Source of the DNA: Paenibacillus algorifonticola
GTDB taxonomy: Bacteria > Bacillota > Bacilli > Paenibacillales > Paenibacillaceae
Direction of reading: 5' to 3'
Assembly (NCBI RefSeq): GCF_000971975.1
Contig: NZ_LAQO01000008.1
Coordinates: 186,001-250,000 of the forward strand
DNA length: 64,000 nucleotides
A program made the translations under genes and the position numbers. A model generated the notes under the pieces. The model saw only the letters and a list, made by a program, of their open reading frames with translations, ran no database searches and had not been told where the DNA came from. Of this stretch, positions 1-8,410 are shown one piece after another (positions within the stretch are counted from its first letter, which is position 1; each line of letters opens with the position of its first letter).

Positions 1-1068
1 GCGGCTTTTTCCTTGGCCCAATTATTATTTTCCCCGCTTGCAGGCAGGCTCTCCGATTCTATTGGCCGAAAAAAAATGATTGTGGCGGGCGTTGCGCTGT
101 TCGCCCTCTCGGAATGGATGTTTGGTGCGGTCAGCGAGCCGTGGCTGCTGTTTGTTTCACGCATTCTCGGTGGAATCGGGGCCGCGTTCAGCATGCCTTC
201 GATTATGGCTTATGTCGCTGACGTTACCAGCAATGAAGAACGCGCCAGAGGCATGGGCTACATCAATGCCGCGATTACGACCGGATTTATTATTGGCCCC
301 GGCATCGGAGGTTATTTAGCCGAATTTGGCGTACGCGTGCCTTTTTATGTAGCGGGCATTGCCGGCGGGGTGGCCGCCATTGTTACGCTGCTTGTTTTGC
401 CAGAATCCAAGGCGAATTCCGCTCCAACGCCTGCCGCTTCTGCTCCCGCTAAGGCTTCGTCTTCGGCTGGCGAACCCAGCTTTATGTCCCAGCTGCTGAC
501 GTCTTATAAACAGCCGTATTTTTTCAGCTTAATCATCGTGCTTGTCGCCTCGTTCGGACTTGCGAACTATGAGACGGTATTCGGCCTATTCGTTGACCAT
601 CGCTTCGGCTTTACGGCAACCGACATCGCGTTTATTATTACGTTCGGCTCTATCGCGGGCGCGGTTGTGCAGGTAACGATTTTCGGCTGGATTTTGAATC
701 GGTTTGGCGAGCAGAACGTCATTACGTGGTCCTTGTTTGTAGCGGGACTATTCGTTCTGCTGATGCTATTGACCAACAACTATTGGATGGTGTTCGTGGT
801 CACCTTCTTTCTGTTCCTGTCCGTCGATATTTTGCGCCCAGCAATCGGCACCCAAATTTCAAAAATGGCGAATGATCAGCAAGGCTACCTCGCTGGCTTG
901 AACTCCGCTTTTACGAGCCTGGGCAACATTCTCGGACCGATCACTGCGGGCGTGCTGTTTGATATGAATATCAATTTCCCTTACGCCTCCGCTGGCATCG
1001 TGCTCCTGCTGTGCTTCCTTCTGTCCATGCGGGCGGGGAAAAAGAAACGAGTGCCGGTCCGCGGCTAA
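1..1068 (+). CDS. MFS transporter, 5'-truncated by the window edge
   Basis: The frame is open from base 1, so the gene begins outside the window and the N-terminus (TM1 and part of TM2) is missing. The visible 355 residues start with the loop 2-3 signature of the major facilitator superfamily, GRLSDSIGRKK, followed by helices rich in Gly/Ala with a second MFS-like motif (GPGIGGYLAEFG). An Ala/Pro/Ser-rich cytoplasmic linker around residues 140-160 separates the two six-helix halves. These features fit a 12-TM drug:proton antiporter (DHA1/TetA-like) exporting small molecules across the cytoplasmic membrane. The substrate cannot be read from the sequence. A perfect hairpin with a T-run follows about 110 bp downstream. 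Confidence 0.85.
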   Translation, partial: AAFSLAQLLFSPLAGRLSDSIGRKKMIVAGVALFALSEWMFGAVSEPWLLFVSRILGGIGAAFSMPSIMAYVADVTSNEERARGMGYINAAITTGFIIGPGIGGYLAEFGVRVPFYVAGIAGGVAAIVTLLVLPESKANSAPTPAASAPAKASSSAGEPSFMSQLLTSYKQPYFFSLIIVLVASFGLANYETVFGLFVDHRFGFTATDIAFIITFGSIAGAVVQVTIFGWILNRFGEQNVITWSLFVAGLFVLLMLLTNNYWMVFVVTFFLFLSVDILRPAIGTQISKMANDQQGYLAGLNSAFTSLGNILGPITAGVLFDMNINFPYASAGIVLLLCFLLSMRAGKKKRVPVRG

Positions 1069-1179
1069 AGCCGCTCATCATTGCCTGCGGCAGCGATTCC
1101 GTTCAGCATCGCCCTGCCCTTCAAAACAAAAAGCAAGCTGCCGCTGCTATGAAGCACGGCGCTTGCTCTCTATGGGTCA

Positions 1180-1212
1180 GCTTTGGCATATTTGCCAAAG
1201 CCGGCCTTTTTT
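1180..1212 (+). terminator. Rho-independent terminator after the MFS gene
   Basis: A 9-bp perfect stem (1180-1188 with 1193-1201, loop TATT) is followed by a GC step and six T residues at 1207-1212. It lies downstream of the MFS gene and before the convergent AraC gene. Confidence 0.75.
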
Positions 1213-1423
1213 CATTAAGGAATGCGTGTATTTATTGGACAGGCAGCGTATATATCCACGAATATTGTCCAGGATCAAGCCCGGTCCCACCTCGCAATGC
1301 AGCTTTAGCAAAGATAGATCCATTTGCTTTTCCCCTGCACCGCAGCTTTCTTTTATGACCCATTTGAGCTGGCTATTTTCCGCGTACGTCTGTATCGGTG
1401 CTGCAAGCACCATGACCATTCTC

Positions 1424-2332
1424 TCACAGCTTGCCCTGCTCTTCCTCCAGCAGCTCTCGCGTTCGGCGCGGCGAGTGGCCGATGACCTTTTTGAACATTT
1501 TGGAGAAAAGAAAGGGATCGGTGTAGCCCACCGAGCGGGAAATATCGCTCACCGACAGCTGCTTGCTGCTCAGCAGCTCTACCGCCCGATTCATTCGAAA
1601 TTGCAGCAAAAACGCTTGCAGCGACAGGTCAAACTGCTGTTTGAACAAGCTGGACAAATAGGTTCGATCCAAGCCGACCACCTGAGCGATTTGCTCAACC
1701 GTTGTTTTCTGGCTGTAGTTATTTTCGATATAGGTAATCGCTTCGTTGATGTAGGTTTCCTTGGAGTTGGCACGGAGCGACCGCGATTCCGTTAATGCAG
1801 GATCTGCACATTCAATTAATTCCCCAATTAGACGGTACAAAATGCTCTGGTACAAAATGTCCCGGCTGCCCGTTTCATGGGCATCCATCAACTGCTTATG
1901 GCTGGTGTCGAACCAGTTGGCGCCATCGTTATCAGCTCTTCCGCTGCCGTCCTGACTATCGTCTCTCCCCGTCCTCTTGGCACGAAATATCGGCTGCGAA
2001 ACACTGAGCCCCGCCCGCTGCACAAAAGCTCTGGCATGAAGCCCGTCAAAACCAATCCACGTATACACCCAAGGGTCAGCCTCATCCGCTGTATAATGGA
2101 CAATCGCGCCTGGCGTTATGAGAAAGCCCTGTCCTTGTGACAGCTGGTACGTCTCTCCTCCGGTACTAAATTCACCTGAGCCGCTGATCACATAATGGAT
2201 AATATACAAGTCGCGTAAGCCCGGGCCCCAGCTATGCAGGGGCTCACATTCTTCCTTGCCGAAAAAACGCAAAAACAGCTCCATCTGCCGCTGCGGCGTC
2301 TCCCGATTATGTCTGACTTCGGTCAGAGGCAT
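1424..2332 (-). CDS. AraC family transcriptional regulator (cupin sensor + double HTH)
   Basis: This 302-aa protein has the AraC/XylS layout. Residues ~20-110 form a cupin-type sugar-sensing domain with the typical GxGxF...G...ITPG pattern. Residues ~195-295 carry two helix-turn-helix units, the second with the family signature (DISRSVGYTDPFLFSKMFKK). It is transcribed divergently from the GH4 alpha-galactosidase gene 165 bp away, an arrangement typical of MsmR/RafR-like activators of alpha-galactoside use. The shared upstream region contains a 13-bp direct repeat that may be its binding site. The regulatory target is inferred from position only. Confidence 0.88.
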   Translation of the reverse strand: MPLTEVRHNRETPQRQMELFLRFFGKEECEPLHSWGPGLRDLYIIHYVISGSGEFSTGGETYQLSQGQGFLITPGAIVHYTADEADPWVYTWIGFDGLHARAFVQRAGLSVSQPIFRAKRTGRDDSQDGSGRADNDGANWFDTSHKQLMDAHETGSRDILYQSILYRLIGELIECADPALTESRSLRANSKETYINEAITYIENNYSQKTTVEQIAQVVGLDRTYLSSLFKQQFDLSLQAFLLQFRMNRAVELLSSKQLSVSDISRSVGYTDPFLFSKMFKKVIGHSPRRTRELLEEEQGKL

Positions 2333-2346
2333 TCGACATCCCCCCT

Positions 2347-2412
2347 CATTATGACAGGTAATAGTATAATAGAACGAATGAAACCATGCAATGTAAAGGC
2401 ATTATGACAGGT
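2347..2412. promoter_or_regulatory. Direct repeat CATTATGACAGGT, candidate AraC sites
   Basis: The 13-mer CATTATGACAGGT occurs at 2347-2359 and again at 2400-2412, both in the divergent araC-GH4 intergenic region; the start-to-start spacing of 53 bp is about five helical turns. A near-identical inverted copy (ACCTGTCATTAT) lies just 3' of the GH4 gene at about 3807-3818. AraC-family activators usually bind paired direct repeats, so these are plausible operators. Binding is inferred. Confidence 0.5.
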
Positions 2413-2497
2413 TTAACAGGAATTACTCCATGTTCGCGCGGCCTCTCCGGGACTATAGTTAAGGAGTCAAAGCTATTCATAAACGGAGGCGAATTCA

Positions 2498-3796
2498 TTG
2501 GCGAAAATAACGTTCCTTGGTGCGGGCAGCACTGTTTTTGTGAAAAATGTGTTGGGTGATGTCATGCTTACAGAAGCACTGCAAGGCTTTGAGCTAGCTT
2601 TGTTTGATATTGATGGCGGAAGGCTGCGTGAATCCGAGCAGCTGTTACTGAATATGAAAGAGTCGCTCGGAAGCAGCTGCGTCATAAAAGCGTATACCGA
2701 CCGCAAGGAGGCGCTTCGCGGCGCTAAATATGTCGTCAATGCCATTCAGGTTGGCGGTTACGATCCTTGCACGATTACGGATTTTGAAATTCCGAAAAAA
2801 TATGGCTTGCGCCAAACTATTGCCGATACTGTCGGCATCGGCGGTATTTTCCGAAATCTGCGGACGATTCCGGTCGTGCTTGATTTTGCAGCAGATATTC
2901 AGGAGGTTTGTCCAGACGCCCTGTTCCTCAACTACACCAACCCAATGGCTGTATTGACGAATGTGCTCATTTCGCAAGGCGGCTTGCAGGCTGTAGGTCT
3001 ATGTCACAGCGTACAAGTATGTGTACCGGGTCTATTCGACCATCTGGGCATCGATACTGCAGGTGTCAAAACGAAGATCGCCGGTATTAACCATATGGCG
3101 TGGCTGCTGGAAGCAACGAAGGACGGCGTAGATTTGTACCCGGAAATTAAACGGCGCGCGGCGGAAAAACAAGCGGAGAAGCATCACGATATGGTACGCT
3201 ACGAGCTCATGCTGAAATTCGGCTATTATGTCACAGAATCATCCGAACATAATGCCGAATACCACCCGTATTTTATTAAACGGAACTATCCAGAGCTGAT
3301 TGAACGCTTCAATATTCCGCTGGATGAATACCCGCGCCGCTGTATTGAGCAAATTAAAGGCTGGGAAGAAAGACGAGATTCGATGCTTGCTAACAAGAAG
3401 ATTGAGCATACGCGCAGCCGCGAATATGCTTCACATATTATGGAAGCTATCGAGACCAATAATCCTTATAAAATCGGCGGCAATGTGATGAACACTGGCC
3501 TGATTACGAACTTGCCGAAGGAAGCCTGCGTCGAGGTGCCTTGCTTGGTTGACCGTTCCGGCGTAACGCCAACCTATGTCGGCGATTTGCCGCCGCAGCT
3601 GGCAGCTTTGAATCGGACGAATATTAATACACAGCTGCTCACAATTGAGGCAGCCAAAACACTGAAGCGCGAGCATATTTACCATGCAGCTCTGCTCGAT
3701 CCGCATACGTCGGCAGAATTGTCGATGGATGACATTGTCTCGCTATGCGATGAGCTGATTGAAGCGCATGGCAGTTGGCTGCCAACGTACCGCTAA
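2498..3796 (+). CDS. melA: GH4 alpha-galactosidase (NAD+/Mn2+-dependent)
   Basis: This 432-aa cytoplasmic enzyme belongs to glycoside hydrolase family 4. It has an N-terminal Rossmann NAD-binding loop (GAGST, residues 8-12), the NYTNPM substrate motif (145-150), the metal-binding Cys-His pair in GLCHSV (C169, H170) and a second metal ligand in GINHMAW (H199). GH4 enzymes cleave by an oxidation-elimination mechanism that needs NAD+ and Mn2+. Length and motif spacing match MelA-type alpha-galactosidases, although alpha-galacturonidases and alpha-glucosidases of the same family cannot be excluded. The start is TTG with GGAGG 8 nt upstream. The divergent AraC gene probably controls it. Confidence 0.87.
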   Translation: MAKITFLGAGSTVFVKNVLGDVMLTEALQGFELALFDIDGGRLRESEQLLLNMKESLGSSCVIKAYTDRKEALRGAKYVVNAIQVGGYDPCTITDFEIPKKYGLRQTIADTVGIGGIFRNLRTIPVVLDFAADIQEVCPDALFLNYTNPMAVLTNVLISQGGLQAVGLCHSVQVCVPGLFDHLGIDTAGVKTKIAGINHMAWLLEATKDGVDLYPEIKRRAAEKQAEKHHDMVRYELMLKFGYYVTESSEHNAEYHPYFIKRNYPELIERFNIPLDEYPRRCIEQIKGWEERRDSMLANKKIEHTRSREYASHIMEAIETNNPYKIGGNVMNTGLITNLPKEACVEVPCLVDRSGVTPTYVGDLPPQLAALNRTNINTQLLTIEAAKTLKREHIYHAALLDPHTSAELSMDDIVSLCDELIEAHGSWLPTYR

Positions 3797-3853
3797 AGTA
3801 ACAACCTGTCATTATAGATTAAAGCAGGCCATATAGCACAACTGCTATTACGC

Positions 3854-3900
3854 AAAAAAAGGGTTGAACGAGCCGCATGCAGCTCGTCCAACCCTTTTTT
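3854..3900. terminator. Bidirectional terminator between convergent GH4 and fbaA genes
   Basis: A long stem (about 3861-3873 with 3880-3893, one mismatch) is flanked by an A-run on the left and a T-run on the right, so it can end transcripts from both sides. Confidence 0.85.
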
Positions 3901-3919
3901 AAATGGCTATCTATTCAGC

Positions 3920-4777
3920 TTACGCTTTGTTGGAAGAACCGAACTCGCGCATTTTACCCATAACGGTTTGTTTAATCGCTTCGCGGCCTGGAGCCAAGAA
4001 TTTACGTGGATCGAATACTTCGGAATCCGAAGTCAGGATTTCACGAGCAACTTTAGTGAAGGCGATTTGGTTTTCAGTGTTAACGTTGATTTTAGCTGTT
4101 CCAAGGGAAATGGATTTTTTGATTTGCTCAGTAGGGATACCAGTACCACCATGCAATACCAATGGCAGCTTGATCGTTTGGCAAATTTCTTCCATTTCTT
4201 TGAAGCCCAGGTTTGGTTCGCCTTTGTAAGGACCGTGAACGGAACCAAGTGCTGGAGCCAGGCAGTCGATACCTGTAAGCTCAACCAGTTGTTTACACTC
4301 TTGTGGATCAGCGTAGATAACGCCATCAGCAATAACGTCATCCTCTTGTCCGCCAACTGTTCCCAGTTCAGCTTCAACGGAAATGCCGCGCTCGTGAGCA
4401 TATGCAACAACTTGCTTCGTTGTTTTTACGTTTTCTTCGAATGGGGAGTGGGAAGCATCGATCATAACGGAAGTGAAGCCTGCATCGATTGCTTCTTTAC
4501 ATTTGTCGAAGCTGGAACCGTGGTCCAAGTGAATGGCAACTGGAACTGTGATTTTCATTTCTTCGATTAGGGATTTAACGATTGCAGTAACAACCGTGAA
4601 ACCGCCCATGTAACGAGCAGCGCCTTCAGATACGCCCAAAATAACTGGGGATTTTTCTTCTTGAGCAGCGCCCAAAATTGCTTGCGTCCACTCCAGGTTG
4701 TTGATGTTGAATTGACCAACCGCGTAACCTTCTTTTAAACCTTTGTTCAACATGTCTTTCATCGAAACCAATGCCAT
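3920..4777 (-). CDS. fbaA: Class II fructose-1,6-bisphosphate aldolase
   Basis: This 285-aa enzyme interconverts fructose-1,6-bisphosphate with glyceraldehyde-3-phosphate and dihydroxyacetone phosphate in glycolysis and gluconeogenesis. It shows the class II zinc-site motif HLDHG (H83, D85, H86), the [11 protein letters not shown] loop, the zinc-ligand segment [12 protein letters not shown], and a terminal phosphate-binding NVNTENQ segment. Length is standard for the Bacillus FbaA type. Codon use is strongly biased, as expected for a highly expressed glycolytic gene. A strong AGGAGG lies 6 nt before the ATG, and a good sigma-A-type promoter lies about 170 bp upstream. Confidence 0.97.
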   Translation of the reverse strand: MALVSMKDMLNKGLKEGYAVGQFNINNLEWTQAILGAAQEEKSPVILGVSEGAARYMGGFTVVTAIVKSLIEEMKITVPVAIHLDHGSSFDKCKEAIDAGFTSVMIDASHSPFEENVKTTKQVVAYAHERGISVEAELGTVGGQEDDVIADGVIYADPQECKQLVELTGIDCLAPALGSVHGPYKGEPNLGFKEMEEICQTIKLPLVLHGGTGIPTEQIKKSISLGTAKINVNTENQIAFTKVAREILTSDSEVFDPRKFLAPGREAIKQTVMGKMREFGSSNKA

Positions 4778-4947
4778 GATAAATCCTCCTTCAAAGTAGT
4801 TGCAATTTAATGAATAGAACTTTCAATCATGCCCATTGATCTACTGCTTAAAATAACGCTCATAAACGACAAATCTATAGGCATGAGCGGAATTTTCGTT
4901 TCCTTGTTCACATTCTTCATCTAATACTACATGTTATCATAAATTAT

Positions 4948-4976
4948 ATTATAAAACTACCTGCGCTGCGAGTGAA
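4948..4976 (-). promoter_or_regulatory. Candidate sigma-A promoter of fbaA
   Basis: On the minus strand, TTCACT (4976-4971) and a perfect TATAAT (4953-4948) are separated by 17 bp. This leaves a leader of roughly 165 nt before fbaA. Only the -10 box is a consensus match. Confidence 0.45.
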
Positions 4977-5012
4977 TACTTTTCACACAATTGATAAGAA
5001 TTTATAAATGCG

Positions 5013-5489
5013 TTAATCCGATTCGACGGATACACCATTTCTTTTTATTAGAGAAAATAAAGGGCTTAGCCGTTTCTCAGCCCATTCGGCAAGGAATAAA
5101 ATCAGCATCAAGCCCAGCAGCGCCGCACATACGGATACCGGAATGAGCCAAAGATGCGTCGAATGGGAGAAGAATGGAATCAGCGATACCGCTACAATTG
5201 GCGGAGCGTTCCACTTAAATTTAGTAATCATCCAAATCGTGATCAACACATTCGCGAACAAGGAAATCGCGCTTGGATAGATGAAAAAGAGCAGCGTACC
5301 GACGATTGACGAAATAAACGCGCCTAATGTAATTTTGCTCAGCTCCGTATAACGGAATGACCGCGAGACAAACAGGAAGCTGAATGCCCCCAAAGTAGGA
5401 AAAAATAAGGTATCCAGAAAAGAAAATTGCAAAGAAAGCCAATAAATAAGCATGACGTAGACGCCGATTGCGATAATTTTTAGATTCAT
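5013..5489 (-). CDS. HPP-like integral membrane protein
   Basis: This 158-aa, very hydrophobic protein has four to five predicted membrane helices and a short polar C-terminal tail. The segments FFPTLGAFSFLFVSR and APPIVAVSLIPFF resemble the HPP transmembrane family, whose plant and cyanobacterial members have been linked to nitrite transport. That link is from memory, and the identity is too low by eye to assign a substrate. It is a single gene with GGAGG about 14 nt before ATG, a rather long spacing. No operon partner is visible. Confidence 0.55.
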   Translation of the reverse strand: MNLKIIAIGVYVMLIYWLSLQFSFLDTLFFPTLGAFSFLFVSRSFRYTELSKITLGAFISSIVGTLLFFIYPSAISLFANVLITIWMITKFKWNAPPIVAVSLIPFFSHSTHLWLIPVSVCAALLGLMLILFLAEWAEKRLSPLFSLIKRNGVSVESD

Positions 5490-6204
5490 TTTAAACCAGT
5501 GAACCTCCAGTCAAAATAGCCAGCGGATTACCTGAGTGTTCTGCATGGAATACTAGCAGTATTACAGTGCCTGCTTCATTTTATAAAGTTTCTCAAGAAG
5601 TGTCAATGCTGTGAACCATCTGCCAAATGACAAAAAAGCACCTGCACGGCGCTCTTGTCTAATCGATTTTTGTTTGTCTGAATCCGCCTCGATCGCTACC
5701 TGCCGTTGCTGTCTTCCCAGACGTCAACACAATTTCATCAAGATAAGTGAGACAGATGGACGAACCAGTTCTCTTAACGCTTGCTGAATTGCCGTTCAGA
5801 ACACTAAAACTCGGCTTCTCCTTGGCTCAGTCTGTGTAATAGCCCTTCCCACTAACTAATTCACTCGCGGTTCTAGTAAATTTATCACTACTTGGTTGCT
5901 GGTGTTATCATTACGGCCGTTCATCCTTCCCAAAACGTCTTCTCGCTCAATTCACTATTCATTGGAGTATTATGTTAAGTGTGATTTGATCAAGCCAGCC
6001 TAAACTCTTTCTGAAAGCAAACTAAATTATTTCTGGTTATGCTTAGGAAGAATAGGAAAAAGCTTTATAAACCAATAAATGTTAGGATTCAATACCCTTT
6101 TATTCACTGTTCTTATACTAGATAATATTTTGATTCCGTATATTAAAAAGAAACCATAAATTCCTTTTCTCGTATACAACTCCAAATTATTAAATCGTGG
6201 AGGA
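5490..6204. other. Intergenic region, no gene recognised
   Basis: These 715 bp contain no ORF with a credible ribosome binding site, no RNA gene and no strong hairpin that I can see. AT content rises sharply after about 6040, matching the AT-rich gene that follows, so this may be the left edge of a transferred segment. Confidence 0.4.
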
Positions 6205-7284
6205 ATGAGTAATATATCTAACAAACTTAATTTTGGAGAAAGATCAGGAAGACTTGTTCTTATAACTGCTGTACTTGGCGTTTTAGGAGCTGGATACTTC
6301 AAAATATTAAAATTCACATTGAACAATCTTGCAAATAAAATATATCTCTCATTTTTTATCAGCTACGAACATATAATTGCAGCCTGTATGCTCTCGAGCG
6401 CTTTTTTAATTTTAGTTTATGCAATATATTATTGCTATTGTGAATTTGCAGCTCTGAATTATACGAACAGGGATGAAGGGAACAACGAAGCTTTACAAGT
6501 AATGCATAAAGCAGATCTTGCCTATAATTATGTATTCAAATTCTCCTCTCTTGCATTCATACTCTCCGGGATAACGATAGTAATGTATATTAACATCGTT
6601 GGTTTTCTCTCTCTACAATATTTAGTTATGGGTGTTACAATATTTCTATTTCTCTTATTTCTATTTTTTTTAGCATTCAAAAATATCAGACAAGAATTGT
6701 GTAAAAGTCTTGTATCACTAAAAAACTACATTATCAGTAATCGCGGTAAAATTGCTTCATGGTTTATTACAACCTTTATAATAATCTATTTCATATTTAT
6801 AACTATGAGTTTCAGTCAAACAACTGTATTTACAACTGAATTTTCGAACAAGTCCAGTGCTCCAATAAAATTTCATTTTGAAAATTCTGTACCCGACAAA
6901 ATTACATTACAATTCTACTTTGTAGATAAAGACAACAACGAGCATTTGACTAAACAAACAGAAATTGAAACTTCTCAATTCAGACGCTCATTTATTGAGG
7001 TGACTGAACAATCGCAACAATCTAAAGAGTCATCCATAATAACTTTCTTAAATGATGAAATGAGTAAAAGCCAAGATGCTTATATAGCTGAAGATAGCCA
7101 TTATGATTATAATTACGAGTTAAATTCTATTGATTATTTAAAAAAGGGTAAGAATTTTGTGATAATTCTGTTTAATAAAAACTCCATGAACAATAATAAG
7201 AATTATAGAATCGTTAATCAAATCGATATCAATGAAAATGGGGATGTAATCATTAACCAAGACAAATTTCAGGAAAAATTTTAA
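6205..7284 (+). CDS. AT-rich orphan membrane protein, unknown function
   Basis: This 359-aa protein is not recognised. Hydrophobicity suggests five membrane helices (about residues 15-37, 55-78, 110-130, 137-158 and 185-205), followed by a ~150-residue soluble, presumably extracytoplasmic domain with no motif I know. The gene is far more AT-rich than its neighbours and uses A/T-ending codons, which suggests horizontal acquisition. The only in-frame ATG near the start directly abuts GGAGGA with no spacer, so initiation may be weak or misassigned; the frame is open upstream only to 6160 without another usable start. A perfect hairpin follows the stop codon. Confidence 0.6.
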   Translation: MSNISNKLNFGERSGRLVLITAVLGVLGAGYFKILKFTLNNLANKIYLSFFISYEHIIAACMLSSAFLILVYAIYYCYCEFAALNYTNRDEGNNEALQVMHKADLAYNYVFKFSSLAFILSGITIVMYINIVGFLSLQYLVMGVTIFLFLLFLFFLAFKNIRQELCKSLVSLKNYIISNRGKIASWFITTFIIIYFIFITMSFSQTTVFTTEFSNKSSAPIKFHFENSVPDKITLQFYFVDKDNNEHLTKQTEIETSQFRRSFIEVTEQSQQSKESSIITFLNDEMSKSQDAYIAEDSHYDYNYELNSIDYLKKGKNFVIILFNKNSMNNNKNYRIVNQIDINENGDVIINQDKFQEKF

Positions 7285-7354
7285 ATGCAACTATGCTAAC
7301 TATTAGTCGTGACTCAACTTCAACATATTCAAAGTAAAAACTTCTTTAAAACAA

Positions 7355-7390
7355 AGGCCGCAGATTAATTCATCAATTAACCTGCGGCCT
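7355..7390. terminator. Hairpin between convergent genes
   Basis: Nine perfect base pairs (7355-7363 with 7382-7390) continue into a second 6-bp AT stem around a four-base loop. The stem lies between the orphan membrane gene and the convergent 7422-8213 gene, and probably terminates both. Confidence 0.7.
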
Positions 7391-7421
7391 ATAATTTTAA
7401 TATTCGTTAGCACTGCCGTTG

Positions 7422-8213
7422 TTACGCTTCTCTTCCGAACACCTCAAACTGCGTTAAAGCAGGGAACGGTGAAGGATCGGACGACTTCACTAATTCGCTT
7501 AGAGTTACATGGTCAATCGCTCTGGATTCCAGCAAAATCGTTTGCGGTTTATGGGTTTTGATCAGGCTGGCCTGATGCGAGCTGCCATCCGAAAACGTTA
7601 GCGTCACATTTTCCCAATAGTTATCATGCGGAAAATCTGCTCGCAGCGTTAAAACGACCTTGTCCACGATTACGGTACGTCCAAAATCGATCGAAATAGC
7701 CGCGTCCTCTCTCTGGTTAATGCCCCATGATTCATAAGGCCATTCGCCATGCGAATCATTCGCAGCATTCCCATTAATGGCGTTCCGTGCCGCAAATACG
7801 GCCTCGCCGCGCGTCTCCACATTGGCGGATGCATGCGGGAAGCAGGTTTCGTTGGCGTGCTGGTCATATTCATTTTTAGCTACATTTTTATAAGCACTTG
7901 TTTCCTCGACGGTTGCGAGGCGGGCAGTCAGCACATGGATGTCGCCCGTAAACGACTTAGGTGAGTAGGATACTCTTTTTTCACCAAAAGGAATGATATA
8001 GCGGTACTCCTCACCCTTCAAATAAATGAAGGCCGGATTCATCGAATCCTCCAACTGAATGACTAGATGCACATTAGCCTGCGAGCTTTTGAGAACGATT
8101 ACATTTCCAGGCTCGTAAGCTTGTTTGTAGACCAAATAAACCTGTTCGCTGTCCGTACGAGTCTCAAGCACCGCTCCGTCGGCATTTTGAATTTCTAGGG
8201 ATAAGTTAATCAT
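7422..8213 (-). CDS. Secreted-type or cytosolic beta-sandwich protein (F5/8C-like C-terminal half)
   Basis: I chose the ATG at 8213 because GGAG sits 7 nt upstream of it; the frame extends 19 codons further but without a ribosome binding site. The product is 263 aa. The C-terminal ~130 residues (RNAINGN..., WG-NQRE-AAISIDFGR, LTLRADFPHDNYW, VTLTFSDGS, FEVFGREA) have the pattern of a discoidin/F5-8C-like carbohydrate-binding beta-sandwich. The N-terminal half is beta-rich and unassigned. There is no signal peptide. A role in carbohydrate binding is inference from fold pattern only. It is monocistronic, with terminators on both sides. Confidence 0.65.
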   Translation of the reverse strand: MINLSLEIQNADGAVLETRTDSEQVYLVYKQAYEPGNVIVLKSSQANVHLVIQLEDSMNPAFIYLKGEEYRYIIPFGEKRVSYSPKSFTGDIHVLTARLATVEETSAYKNVAKNEYDQHANETCFPHASANVETRGEAVFAARNAINGNAANDSHGEWPYESWGINQREDAAISIDFGRTVIVDKVVLTLRADFPHDNYWENVTLTFSDGSSHQASLIKTHKPQTILLESRAIDHVTLSELVKSSDPSPFPALTQFEVFGREA

Positions 8214-8358
8214 CGCTTTTCTCCATTCTTCTTCGCTATTTATGACAAGGTTACTCTTATCGTAGCACAAGCGGCAAAACAGCTAAATGCTATTTTTATA
8301 GAAGCTACTGCATATTTTTAGGGCATTTGACGGTATACGATGAAAATGATCATTTGTA

Positions 8359-8400
8359 TAAAAAAGAGCAGAGGCGCTTCACGCTTGCTGCCCCTGCTCT
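8359..8400 (-). terminator. Terminator of the telA operon
   Basis: On the minus strand a stem (7 bp plus 3 bp with one mismatch, arms at 8394-8400 and 8365-8371) is followed by a run of six T. It sits 10 bp after the TelA stop codon. Confidence 0.8.
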
Positions 8401-8410
8401 CCATCCTCTT

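Noticed and set aside
1163..1795. 210-aa plus-strand ORF through the terminator into the AraC gene
   Set aside because: It runs through a terminator hairpin and antisense to conserved HTH coding sequence.
6027..6326. 99-aa minus-strand ORF overlapping the orphan membrane gene start
   Set aside because: No ribosome binding site, overlaps a longer gene with better hydrophobic structure, and AT-rich sequence makes such open frames likely by chance in either strand.
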